A DNA stretch of 64,000 nucleotides from Deltaproteobacteria bacterium (GTDB lineage Bacteria > Myxococcota_C > UBA6777): the NCBI GenBank assembly GCA_002731275.1, contig PCBK01000035.1, forward strand, positions 1 to 64,000, read 5' to 3'. Position numbers and translations under genes: made by a program. The notes under the pieces are model-generated. The model saw nothing but the letters and a program-made list of their open reading frames with translations. It was not told the DNA's origin and did no database searches. Shown here in pieces: positions 18,009 to 25,410 of the stretch. Numbering within the stretch: position 1 is the stretch's first letter; each line of letters begins with the position of its first letter.

Positions 18009-18121
18009 GCATGTTTGTTTGGGCGACCAAAGATGGCCAGTTCGAAGACTTGGACACGCCAGGCAGCCGTATCCTGTTTGAAGATGAAGATCTCAAGGAG
18101 TACGATGACAGTCGCTCTTGA
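17951..18121 (+). CDS. ccoS: cbb3 oxidase maturation protein CcoS (overlaps ccoI)
   Basis: 56-residue protein read in the +1 frame over the end of ccoI: MSVIYIVLPLSIVIAGAALG forms one membrane helix, then FVWATKDGQFEDLDTPGSR, the signature of CcoS/FixS (W-A-x-K-x-G-Q-F-D/E-D-x-x-x-P), and an acidic tail. The ATG follows GGAG with 7-nt spacing. CcoS is required for cofactor insertion into cbb3. It is easily missed because it is short and overlaps ccoI by 58 nt. Confidence 0.93.
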   Translation: MSVIYIVLPLSIVIAGAALGMFVWATKDGQFEDLDTPGSRILFEDEDLKEYDDSRS

Positions 18122-18211
18122 GTGATAAGTGCTAGGTGTGGGGGCTTCTTTTGAAGGTTGGGAAGTTGTTTATATTATTGTAGTTTTTTGCTATTTGACT
18201 GTTTTCTTGGT

Positions 18212-18243
18212 CCAATCTGGTTGATCTGGATCAACCAGATTGG
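18212..18243 (+). promoter_or_regulatory. Fnr box nested in a 32-bp perfect palindrome
   Basis: TTGATCTGGATCAA (18221-18234) is a perfect Fnr-type box. The symmetry continues outward: the 14-nt left arm CCAATCTGGTTGAT is the exact reverse complement of the right arm, around the 4-nt centre CTGG. It lies 123 bp upstream of the double-Usp gene start at 18366. As RNA it would also form a strong hairpin, so it could double as a terminator-like structure for the ccoGHIS transcript ending at 18121, but there is no T-tract. Confidence 0.7.
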
Positions 18244-18365
18244 CGTCACATATCAAGCTTACTTTTGCATCGTCGTTTATGAATACATGTACGTGATGGA
18301 GTGAATTTGTGTGTCGGGTACAGACCGTTGTTTGTGCCGTTCACCTGTCTCTTGGAGGAGCGGAA

Positions 18366-19262
18366 ATGAAGAAGTGTCAAAACATTATCGTTGGGATTGA
18401 GCTCTCAGAGAGCGCGCAGCAGATTTTGGAGCGCGCGTTGGAGTGGGCCAAGCGCTTTGGCGCAAAGCTGCATGTTGTACACGCCATTGAGTTTACGATG
18501 TCTCAGCGATGGGATGCGTTTCCGTTGCGTTTTCAGGAGGTCAAGGAGCGTCTGGAAGCTGGCGCGTGGGAAAAACTTGAAGGGATGCTTGAGGCGCTGC
18601 CTGACAAAGAGCATCTTGGAAAGAGTTTTGTGCGTTGGGGACGTCCTGACACAGTGCTCGCGAAGCTCGCTGATGAGGTCGATGCTGATCTGTGTTTGGT
18701 CGGAAAGATCAACCGTACAGCGCTCGAACGAGCGATGGTTGGGAGCACCTCTCGTCGCTTGATTCGTCAGCTCGCGCTTCCTATTTTGGCGCTGGCACCG
18801 GACGCTACAGATCGCCTCAAGCAGGTTGTGATCCCTGTCGATTTCTCCGAAGCGTCTGAAGCTGCTTTGCGTGATGGGATCGCTTGTGCAAAGAGAGAGG
18901 GCGCGAAAGTACACATCCTCCACGTGTATGAGTTCCTGTCTGTGATGCCGATGATCGAGCTGTGGACCAAAGAAGATATCCAAAAGCTCAACGACGAAGC
19001 AAAAGAGATGGTACAAGAACAGATGGACACATTTCTACAGCCGTTTGATTTGGATGGAGTGGATGTTGAAATTCATCTGAATGAAGGTTATGTGTTTGAT
19101 GAAATCGTTCGATTTGTCCGAGGATGCGAGGCAGACCTTTTGGTGATGGGATCGATCGGGCGCTCTGGGATTCAATCTGTTTTGCTCGGAAACACAGCGG
19201 AGCGGGTGATCCACAACGCGCCTTGTTCACTCATGATCATCAAGCCTGAGATGACCTCATAA
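18366..19262 (+). CDS. Tandem-domain universal stress protein
   Basis: 298 residues made of two Usp domains. The N-terminal domain (MKKCQNIIVGIELSES...) has a degenerate nucleotide loop (GKINRTALERAMVGSTSRR). The C-terminal domain (KQVVIPVDFSEASE...) has an intact one (GSIGRSGIQSVLLGNTAER). This asymmetry resembles UspE-type proteins. The ATG at 18366 follows GGAGGAG; the frame continues to 18309 without a better site. A perfect Fnr box lies 130 bp upstream. The two CBS-domain genes follow 70 bp downstream on the same strand and are probably co-transcribed. Confidence 0.92.
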   Translation: MKKCQNIIVGIELSESAQQILERALEWAKRFGAKLHVVHAIEFTMSQRWDAFPLRFQEVKERLEAGAWEKLEGMLEALPDKEHLGKSFVRWGRPDTVLAKLADEVDADLCLVGKINRTALERAMVGSTSRRLIRQLALPILALAPDATDRLKQVVIPVDFSEASEAALRDGIACAKREGAKVHILHVYEFLSVMPMIELWTKEDIQKLNDEAKEMVQEQMDTFLQPFDLDGVDVEIHLNEGYVFDEIVRFVRGCEADLLVMGSIGRSGIQSVLLGNTAERVIHNAPCSLMIIKPEMTS

Positions 19263-19331
19263 GGACACAAAAAAATCGCTGTTGAGGCGACAGAAGCCTC
19301 AAACATTACTTGTCTATACAAGGAGACCCTG

Positions 19332-19784
19332 ATGCACGAACGCAAAGATCAATGGACTGTCGGTTACTGGATGACCCAAAACCCCAAAACGATTGGACCT
19401 GATTTGTTGGTCCGCTCCGCATTTTTTAAGATGCGGATTGAGGGGTATCGTCACCTGATCGTCGTTGAAAACGACGAACTGGTTGGAGTGGTCTCGGATC
19501 GCGACTTGCGCAGACCCGACCTCACAGACGATCCTGATGGATGGGATGACTTTTACCGACTGGACGGAGATTACGAGATTCGTGACATCATGACCCGCGA
19601 AGTCAAGACTGTACGCCCTGGGGACTCCCTTGAGAAAGCACTCTCGATGGTGCTTGAGCATAAATTCAACGCATTACCGGTGCTGGATAAACATGACAAA
19701 GTGATCGGTATTTTGTCATCATTTGACCTGCTGCGTGCCTTTGATAAGGCGCTGCAAGTGACAGGTGAATCACTCCGAAAGTGA
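19332..19784 (+). CDS. CBS-domain pair protein (copy 1)
   Basis: 150-residue protein consisting of two CBS motifs (a Bateman module) and nothing else. CBS1 begins VGYWMTQNPKTIGPDLLV and is followed by GVVSDRDLRRPDLTDD; CBS2 begins IRDIMTREVKTVRPGDSL and ends GILSSFDLLRAFD. Such stand-alone modules usually bind adenosine nucleotides and regulate a partner; the partner here is unknown. It is a diverged tandem duplicate of the next gene, with the stretch RRPDLTDDP-x-GWDD kept in both. Probably in an operon with the Fnr-box-linked double Usp. Confidence 0.88.
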   Translation: MHERKDQWTVGYWMTQNPKTIGPDLLVRSAFFKMRIEGYRHLIVVENDELVGVVSDRDLRRPDLTDDPDGWDDFYRLDGDYEIRDIMTREVKTVRPGDSLEKALSMVLEHKFNALPVLDKHDKVIGILSSFDLLRAFDKALQVTGESLRK

Positions 19785-19824
19785 ACACGCCGTTTGTCGT
19801 TTTGTCGTGATGAAGGAAGTGCAA

Positions 19825-20298
19825 ATGCAAACACTAACCCAACAAGACCAACTGCTGGTTGAAACGTGGATGTCCAAAGATCTCTTCACTGTGACCACAA
19901 AGACATCTGTCCGTGTGGCCTATTTCAAGATGCGCTTTGAAGAGGTAAGACATTTGCTCGTTACGGATGAAGAGGGGAAATTACGAGGTGTGGTCTCTGA
20001 TCGCGATCTTCGTCGCCCCGACCTCACCGATGACCCTGAAGGGTGGGATGATATGTATCAACTCAGCTCGTGGGTGTTTGTCGATGAAGTGATGAGTCAC
20101 CAAGTGGCCTCAATTCAACCACATGACTCCATCCAAGACGCGCTCAAATTGATGCTTCAGGGGCAATTTGATTCACTCCCTGTCACCGATGAAAACAATG
20201 ATGTGATTGGTATCCTCACCTCTTATGATCTGCTCGTGGCTTTCTCCAAACTCTGGAAAACACTCGCCGAAGAGCTGCCACCAACGCTGTTCAACTGA
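19825..20298 (+). CDS. CBS-domain pair protein (copy 2)
   Basis: 157-residue stand-alone Bateman module, paralogous to the preceding gene. It has VETWMSKDLFTVTTKTSV, then GVVSDRDLRRPDLTDDPEGW, a second CBS unit VDEVMSHQVASIQPHDSI and GILTSYDLLVAFSK. The ATG at 19825 follows AAGGAAG with 8-nt spacing; upstream ATGs in frame lack such a site. The pair may form a heterodimer (inference). An intrinsic terminator follows at 20321, closing the operon. Confidence 0.88.
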   Translation: MQTLTQQDQLLVETWMSKDLFTVTTKTSVRVAYFKMRFEEVRHLLVTDEEGKLRGVVSDRDLRRPDLTDDPEGWDDMYQLSSWVFVDEVMSHQVASIQPHDSIQDALKLMLQGQFDSLPVTDENNDVIGILTSYDLLVAFSKLWKTLAEELPPTLFN

Positions 20299-20320
20299 GC
20301 GGTCACGTTCTCTTCTTGTA

Positions 20321-20347
20321 AACCCCTTCAAAAGGGGGTTTTCTCGC
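20321..20347 (+). terminator. Intrinsic terminator after the CBS genes
   Basis: AACCCCTT...AAGGGGGTT stem (20321-20340) followed by TTTCTC. It ends the double-Usp/CBS transcript. Confidence 0.75.
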
Positions 20348-20457
20348 CAGTCTCGATGCCCCTCGTTCGATCTTTTTGATACTTTCTACGACATAAACCC
20401 ACATACAAAGTGTGAACGCTTCAGTCGTCTTTCGTGAACTCTCCATTTGTCGAAAGG

Positions 20458-20495
20458 TTGACAAAGTGTGTTCTGTTTTTATTCTCATATGAGAA
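20458..20495 (+). promoter_or_regulatory. Sigma70-type promoter with overlapping palindrome
   Basis: TTGACA (20458-20463), 16-bp spacer, TATTCT (20480-20485). A 14-bp perfect palindrome, TTCTCATATGAGAA (20482-20495), covers the -10 and start site, where a repressor could sit. The promoter would serve the lipoprotein at 20609. The rest of the 310-bp gap (20299-20608) holds only the terminator. Confidence 0.5.
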
Positions 20496-20608
20496 GAAAG
20501 TATGTTTGTTTTGTTGTTGCACTAGAGAGAAATCAATGACATCCACGCACCTTGCCATACCTGTTTTCATCAAAAGTTTGCCTTTGGCGCAAAGGTTTGG
20601 GCTGTAAT

Positions 20609-21043
20609 ATGAGATTTCGTTTGTACCGATATGTCAGATTGTTTTGTTTGTTGTCTTTTTTATCAGTGATAGGTTCCTTGCTTGCCTGTGGTGAAGGCCC
20701 TGTGATCAATCCTCCCGGCGACTGTACTGCGCCTTCGTTTCCTGGATGCAGTCCAGGGAATGTGTGTGATACCTTCAACAAAATCTGTGTCTGTGATGTG
20801 AGCACCTGTGAGGGCAAAGCCAACCACGGCTGCCACCCTGTACTCAACCTCTGCGCAAAACATTGTGTTGAAGACCAGGATTGTGGCACTCCCTCCGAGT
20901 GTATCGGCAAAGAAGGAAATCGGTTTTGTCAGGAACCGGAGTCCGATGAGTGTGAGTACGATCAAGACTGTACAGATCCCGCAAAACCATACTGTAATCA
21001 GGATAGCCGACCTTATACCTGTGCGCCAAAAGGGTCCAACTAG
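20609..21043 (+). CDS. Cys-rich lipoprotein, unknown function
   Basis: 144-residue secreted lipoprotein: Arg-containing N-terminus, hydrophobic helix, lipobox SLLAC (Cys near residue 27). The mature part has about 18 cysteines in EGF/Dickkopf-like spacing (CSPGNVCDTFNKICVCD; CVEDQDCGTPSECIG; CEYDQDCTDPAKPYCNQD). Such disulphide-rich lipoproteins are common in Myxococcota surfaces. The start at 20609 is chosen because it leaves a standard signal peptide; the frame is open to 20552. A good promoter lies 120 bp upstream. Confidence 0.75.
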   Translation: MRFRLYRYVRLFCLLSFLSVIGSLLACGEGPVINPPGDCTAPSFPGCSPGNVCDTFNKICVCDVSTCEGKANHGCHPVLNLCAKHCVEDQDCGTPSECIGKEGNRFCQEPESDECEYDQDCTDPAKPYCNQDSRPYTCAPKGSN

Positions 21044-21143
21044 TGGAGCCTCGTGCGTTTTCCAACTCTCTGAAACAATCCGAAGTCCTACGATTGACCC
21101 TGACGATCGATATGGCTCCTGTTGAAAAGGCCCTGACACACCC

Positions 21144-21722
21144 ATGACATCTGAAAAACCGACACCTGAACAAGATGAAGCTGTCATCTCTTCAACACAC
21201 ACGCTGTCTTTGGGGACACCACAACCTGTACAACAAGCTTCACATACATTGTCTATGGGAGCGCCACAGCCCGCGCAAACAGCTCCTCAAGCCGCACAGA
21301 CACCTCTCGTCGAAAAGTCTTGGGACAGCTCTGTCTCCCTCGACGCACTTGCAGCTGTTCCAAGTGACGTTTTTCGCGCACACCATGCGATTTTAGAGGA
21401 AAAAGAACCAGCTTTTGATGACACCGTCCCCGAAGGTTACAAGGGGCCCGCTGCTGTGGATCTTGCTCCCGAAGCAGGCGCACTCTTTCGACAACAGTCC
21501 GATGACGATGACCTCTCCTGGAAGATCTACCAACAAGAGCGACAACGACTCCTTGATGAAGAGAAGAAGCGTCGACGAGCGCTCCCTGAGACCGGTGAAT
21601 TTGACGTTCCATCCACTGGCTCTGCGTCTTCTACACAGCGATATCTGATCGTAGGTCTGTCTTGTGGGATCGCCATTGTGTTAGGATGGATCGTGTACTT
21701 GTTATTGCGCTCTTCCGGTTGA
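21144..21722 (+). CDS. Tail-anchored membrane protein, unknown
   Basis: 192 residues without recognised domain. The N-terminal 60 residues are low-complexity with three repeats of a THTLSLGTPQP-like unit (HTLSLGTPQP, HTLSMGAPQP). The middle is acidic, then a charged RQRLLDEEKKRRR stretch and a single C-terminal membrane helix (about 170-190) with almost nothing after it, so the bulk is cytoplasmic. The repeats with Thr/Ser could be kinase substrates, but nothing shows this directly. It is followed 27 bp later by another membrane protein gene. Confidence 0.6.
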   Translation: MTSEKPTPEQDEAVISSTHTLSLGTPQPVQQASHTLSMGAPQPAQTAPQAAQTPLVEKSWDSSVSLDALAAVPSDVFRAHHAILEEKEPAFDDTVPEGYKGPAAVDLAPEAGALFRQQSDDDDLSWKIYQQERQRLLDEEKKRRRALPETGEFDVPSTGSASSTQRYLIVGLSCGIAIVLGWIVYLLLRSSG

Positions 21723-21749
21723 GGCTGGAGGCGCCAGAAAGGGGTCGAT

Positions 21750-22292
21750 ATGAAGCTCGCGCTACTGCTGTTGGTTCTACAAGGTTGTTTGGGGGCGCTC
21801 GATACGCTCTGGTATCATGAGTGGAAGCAGCAGCTTCCTTCACGCCGTGCTGCACGTCTTGAACTTCGCTTGCATGCGATCAGGGATTTTGCCTACACGA
21901 TCTTATTTGGTTCATTGGCATGGTTTGTATGGGGAGGTGCTCTGGCGTGGCTTCTTGCGGTGTTGTTGTTTTTTGAGATCTGCGTGACCCTGTGGGATTT
22001 TGTCGAAGAAGATCGTCATCGACCCCTTCCACCTGGCGAGCGTGTGATGCACACGTTGATGGCGATCCTCTACGGTGCCTTCCTTGCGTATCTGATCCCC
22101 GAAATGCTCCTGTGGACAAAGCAGCCAACAGGTTGGCACTTGGTGTCATATGGCTGGTTGAGTATGATCATGAGCGCGATGGCGATCGGCGTGACATTGT
22201 CGGGGATTCGTGATCTGGTCGCGAGCTTCTCCATAAAGACCGCGTCCGTCCAATCCCGTGAAGGAGTGGAGTTGCCTTCTCGAAAACTTTGA
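21750..22292 (+). CDS. Multi-pass membrane protein, unknown family
   Basis: 180-residue protein with four or five membrane helices. Conserved-looking polar residues lie near helix ends: LDTLWYHEWKQQLP, ELRLHAIRDF, ICVTLWDFVEEDRHRPLPPGER and MAILYG. The His/Glu/Asp pattern recalls an uncharacterised family of small membrane proteins in Gram-negatives, but I cannot name it with certainty. The start ATG follows GAAAGGGG. Probably co-transcribed with the preceding gene. Confidence 0.65.
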   Translation: MKLALLLLVLQGCLGALDTLWYHEWKQQLPSRRAARLELRLHAIRDFAYTILFGSLAWFVWGGALAWLLAVLLFFEICVTLWDFVEEDRHRPLPPGERVMHTLMAILYGAFLAYLIPEMLLWTKQPTGWHLVSYGWLSMIMSAMAIGVTLSGIRDLVASFSIKTASVQSREGVELPSRKL

Positions 22293-22315
22293 GGGAGGGA
22301 GAGCTGAAAATTGGT

Positions 22316-22681
22316 TTATTGATCGGGGGGGAGTCCGTACTTGGGGACAGGTCCTGCATCTGCCACTTGCTCAACAGTTGTTTCTTGTGCACCTGCGTCT
22401 TGGGTCGCTTCCTGTTGGTTGCCGTCTGCTGGAATGCCGTACAGTGCAACAGCCGGAGCACATGCAACCATCAAGGTTGACAGGCCAAGCACAGAAGCTG
22501 CCATGAGGCCTCTTTTGCCCAAAGAACTCTTTGACGTCGTCGCTTCGAGCGTCCCTGTCACCAACTCCGCCTGACAAAAAGGACAGACTGTCTCTTCGAT
22601 ATCGCCAGCGAGTTTGATGTGTTGTTGGCATTGAGGGCATTGTGTCAGTCCCTGCCTCGTTACACGAATGGTCTTGGTCAT
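22316..22681 (-). CDS. Zinc-ribbon membrane-anchored protein
   Basis: 121-residue protein with an N-terminal zinc ribbon (CPQC...CPFC, residues about 15-36), a basic linker GKRG, one hydrophobic helix (about 58-80) and an acidic/Gln-rich, probably periplasmic tail. It starts after AGGATGAG. The hydrophobic segment ends LMVAC, but a lipobox after an N-terminal zinc ribbon is unlikely to be processed. Function unknown. It is convergent with 21750-22292 and downstream of the candidate small RNA, whose terminator would keep the two apart. Confidence 0.65.
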   Translation of the reverse strand: MTKTIRVTRQGLTQCPQCQQHIKLAGDIEETVCPFCQAELVTGTLEATTSKSSLGKRGLMAASVLGLSTLMVACAPAVALYGIPADGNQQEATQDAGAQETTVEQVADAGPVPKYGLPPDQ

Positions 22682-22869
22682 ATTCTCATCCTGCTATGAA
22701 ACGATTTTCACAGATTTTCCACATGCATACCCAAAAGTGGTCTCGATGTGAAAGGTCCATGTACATACAAAAGAACAATATGGGTCAGATGATGTGAAGT
22801 GTAACATATATGTCTGTGAGATAAAAGAAGAAGAGGGGAGGTTCTCTGCTTTGGTACTTGATAGACCCC

Positions 22870-22909
22870 AAAAAAACCCATTCACCATGACAAGTGATTG
22901 TGAAAGGGT
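22870..22909 (-). terminator. Intrinsic terminator of the candidate small RNA
   Basis: Minus strand: ACCC-T-TTCAC hairpin pairing with GTGAA-T-GGGT, apex loop of about 8 nt, followed directly by TTTTTTT. Strong on the minus strand only. Confidence 0.8.
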
Positions 22910-22994
22910 ATTCATTCCTTGCTGAGCAGGGTTTCGCAGGCAGAGACAACAGGGGATCGGACTTCCACTCCTCTACCAAGTACCAAACAGGACA
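22870..22994 (-). ncRNA. Candidate Fnr-controlled small RNA
   Basis: On the minus strand, an Fnr-type box (23040 to 23027) is followed after 20 nt by the -10-like TACACT (23006 to 23001), predicting a start near 22994. About 85 nt of non-coding sequence follow and then a strong intrinsic terminator at 22909-22870 (stem ACCC/GGGT extended by TTCAC/GTGAA, then seven T). The predicted RNA is about 120 nt, with internal hairpins such as CCTGC/GCAAGG. No open frame in it has a spaced ribosome site. It matches no RNA family I can name. Promoter and terminator are read from sequence; the RNA itself is inference. Confidence 0.5.
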
Positions 22995-23021
22995 TCACAC
23001 AGTGTAAGGGAATGTTGTCCT

Positions 23022-23045
23022 CAAACTTGATCTGGGTCAAGTTTG
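23022..23045 (-). promoter_or_regulatory. Fnr-type box in an extended palindrome
   Basis: TTGATCTGGGTCAA (23027-23040), one base off consensus, inside a symmetric element with arms CAAACTTGA/TCAAGTTTG. It faces leftward toward the -10 and the candidate small RNA. Bases 23046-23281 to its right hold nothing I can recognise. Confidence 0.6.
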
Positions 23046-23281
23046 GTTCCGACCCATATCAAACATGAAAATGCAGGATCAGAAAGAATCTAAGCCATAG
23101 CGTGGAGCGGATCGAGATGTGAAATGCCACTCATCTTCCATTTTGAATACAATGCTATTCAATCTTCCCTTGCTCCCTGGGCCATTGACCAAACGCCCCA
23201 CAATTGGGAAAGATCTGGACAGACAAGAAACTCACCACTTTGCGACTGTCCCCTTCGCTTCTCGAACGTTACCACGCACTC

Positions 23282-25270
23282 CTATTTCTCTTCCTTCCTT
23301 TTTCTCGGCAATCCCAACAAAATAAGCAACGCAAACACACTCCAAGAGACTGGATCCGTTCCATCACATGCACACGCAGCTTTGTCTCGTTCTGTCTCTT
23401 GTTGCGTTTTCTCCGGGACTTCGATGGTCTCTGCGCCGGCGTCTTGGTTTGGCTCCGCTTCAAACTCTCTGTAATCTGCTTCGTAGAGACATGGTCCGGT
23501 AGTGCCTTCTTTGGGGAGTCGGCACTGGTCAGTTTTTCCGCCAGGCTTCCACGAAGGTGTCGGGAGCTTATCATCGCGTTTGTAAGAGGTGTAGAAATCG
23601 CTGGCGACGACTGGGAGAGTGATAAAAGAGGGTTTGTCCTTGGCAAAGTAAACGGTGTTTTTCGCGACAACAGGGTTTTCAGGTGTAAAAGAGAAGGCTG
23701 CGCCAGTGTTGGGGTTGGGTAAAAACGCAGGTGAATCCGAAGAGGAGATGATGATCCGCAGCTTGTGTCCTTTGTCGAAGACCATCGCAGTGGAGGACAT
23801 GTCGAGCTCGATCTCGACAGGTGTGTTTGGTGTGACAAAGTCCTCTTTTTCGGTTGATTTGTGGTGTCGAAGTCTCATGATACCGTCGAGCAACGCGATG
23901 GAGCTTCCGTCTGGGTAGACATCTGTGAGTTTGACCGAAAAGTCCGTGTCCTTTGCGTCTGACGAGACCCACAGCGTCGCGCGCACCTTTCCGACGACAT
24001 ACAAAGGCTCGGTCAGCGCTGCGGTCGTAAAAACGAGCACATCTTTTCGCTTCTCCAGCTCTGCCTGATCACGTGGTCCTGTTTTGAGGACGACGTGACG
24101 TCCACCAATCGAAGGCGCTGGGTCTTTTGGGTCGTAGTCATACGTTTTGGAGGCGTCAGCTTCTGTTGGGGCATCTTTGGAGATGTTTCCGTCTTTGTGC
24201 AGGAACATCTTGGTCGGTGTGGAGGGGGGAGGCCATGTGTTGCTTTGGTACCAACGGTTTCCGACCTTGTTTTGGCTCCCTGGTCCCATCAGGTAGTAGG
24301 TCACAGGGTAAAAGAGTTTGTCGAAGGTATCGCTTCGATAGAGAACGCGACTCTCCACCCAATCGAGCATGAAGTCTTCGATACTTTTCGAGTAGATCTT
24401 GGTCATGTTGTCAGGGAAATTCAGCTCGCCTTGTTGTGTGGTGTTGATGCGTTCTGCGTTGGTCGCGCCGTATTGCCAGGGTCCAATGATGATCTTGTGC
24501 CAGGGGCGGGTCTTCTCGTCGCTCTTTTGTGTGTAGTCTTGATATGCGTCGAGCATCTGTTGGACCATTGGGGAGAACCAACCTGCGACAAAGACTGTGG
24601 GTGCGGAGACTTTCTCGGGGTTCATGGCGCTGCGTTTGGCCCAAAAGGTGCTGTTTGAGAGTGATATGTCACTGACACCTTCAAGGGGTTTGAGGTCCTG
24701 TCTGTTCATCGCGAACTGAGCGAGTTGTTTTCGAAAGACGCCATTTTGAAACATCACAGGGTACATTTTAGGGGAGGCGAACCAGACCATTTGGCCGCCT
24801 AGACAGGGGACCGTCTCCGCAGTGAGAAAGGAGGCTGTCCCCTGTAAAAACTCTCCCAAAGAGAACAACTGTCCGTTGTACCAGACGTGTTGCTTGAGGT
24901 AGTCGAGGAAGGGAGTCGTGTTCTCCTTGAGTGAGCCGAGCAGGTCGTACTCACCCTCTGAGGGTTTGTTTCCTCGTGTGTACTGGACGATGACGGAGGT
25001 GAGGCTGTTGGCTGCGAGGGCGAGGCGTTGGTTATCTAGTTTGGCATATCCATCGGGGGTGGGTGTCCTGATCACGATCCCTGTGAAGTCGCCGCCTCTG
25101 TGGTGTGGGAGGATGATGTTGTGGTGAAGCTTTTGATCACCAACTTGGTGCTTACATAGGAGTGGAGGGACAACGGCGGCGTTGGATGGGCACGCAAAGA
25201 TGCACAGGAGCAGGCATACGATACCGACGCTGACGCGTTGAGATGCTTTGAAGTTGTTTGAGAGATTCAT
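23282..25270 (-). CDS. CocE/NonD-family protein with MYXO-CTERM-like tail; catalytic triad apparently lost
   Basis: 662-residue secreted protein: signal peptide (1-32), an alpha/beta-hydrolase part (about 40-330), a jelly-roll X-Pro dipeptidyl-peptidase C-terminal domain (about 370-590), then a linker and a MYXO-CTERM-like tail (CACD, hydrophobic helix, RKRKEEK). The CocE/PepX triad Ser, Asp and His should lie in GxSYxG, GWYD and GPWxH. The corresponding segments here read GEFLQG (F141), GWFSP (S233) and GPWQYG (Y267), so all three look replaced. It may be a binding protein and not an esterase. The ATG at 25270 follows AAAGGA. Alignment was made by eye. Confidence 0.82.
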   Translation of the reverse strand: MNLSNNFKASQRVSVGIVCLLLCIFACPSNAAVVPPLLCKHQVGDQKLHHNIILPHHRGGDFTGIVIRTPTPDGYAKLDNQRLALAANSLTSVIVQYTRGNKPSEGEYDLLGSLKENTTPFLDYLKQHVWYNGQLFSLGEFLQGTASFLTAETVPCLGGQMVWFASPKMYPVMFQNGVFRKQLAQFAMNRQDLKPLEGVSDISLSNSTFWAKRSAMNPEKVSAPTVFVAGWFSPMVQQMLDAYQDYTQKSDEKTRPWHKIIIGPWQYGATNAERINTTQQGELNFPDNMTKIYSKSIEDFMLDWVESRVLYRSDTFDKLFYPVTYYLMGPGSQNKVGNRWYQSNTWPPPSTPTKMFLHKDGNISKDAPTEADASKTYDYDPKDPAPSIGGRHVVLKTGPRDQAELEKRKDVLVFTTAALTEPLYVVGKVRATLWVSSDAKDTDFSVKLTDVYPDGSSIALLDGIMRLRHHKSTEKEDFVTPNTPVEIELDMSSTAMVFDKGHKLRIIISSSDSPAFLPNPNTGAAFSFTPENPVVAKNTVYFAKDKPSFITLPVVASDFYTSYKRDDKLPTPSWKPGGKTDQCRLPKEGTTGPCLYEADYREFEAEPNQDAGAETIEVPEKTQQETERDKAACACDGTDPVSWSVFALLILLGLPRKRKEEK

Positions 25271-25410
25271 CAAACGATCCTTTCGTAGGGGGCGTATGGT
25301 CATGCTCTACATCATATACGATGTGTTCTGATTTGTAGAGGGCTGGACGCATGTATGCTGATTGTATTCTCGGAGGGGGTGGGATGATTGTTGTGTGTTT
25401 CTAAAGGGGA

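Noticed and set aside
22694-22915. 73-codon minus-strand frame over the candidate small RNA
   Set aside because: Its ribosome-like AAGGA is one base from the ATG and the frame reads through the strong terminator.
22850-22990. 6S RNA or SRP RNA at the structured region
   Set aside because: Lacks the 6S central bulge pattern and the SRP GNAR/domain IV signature as far as I can see; the terminator arrangement fits an ordinary small RNA.
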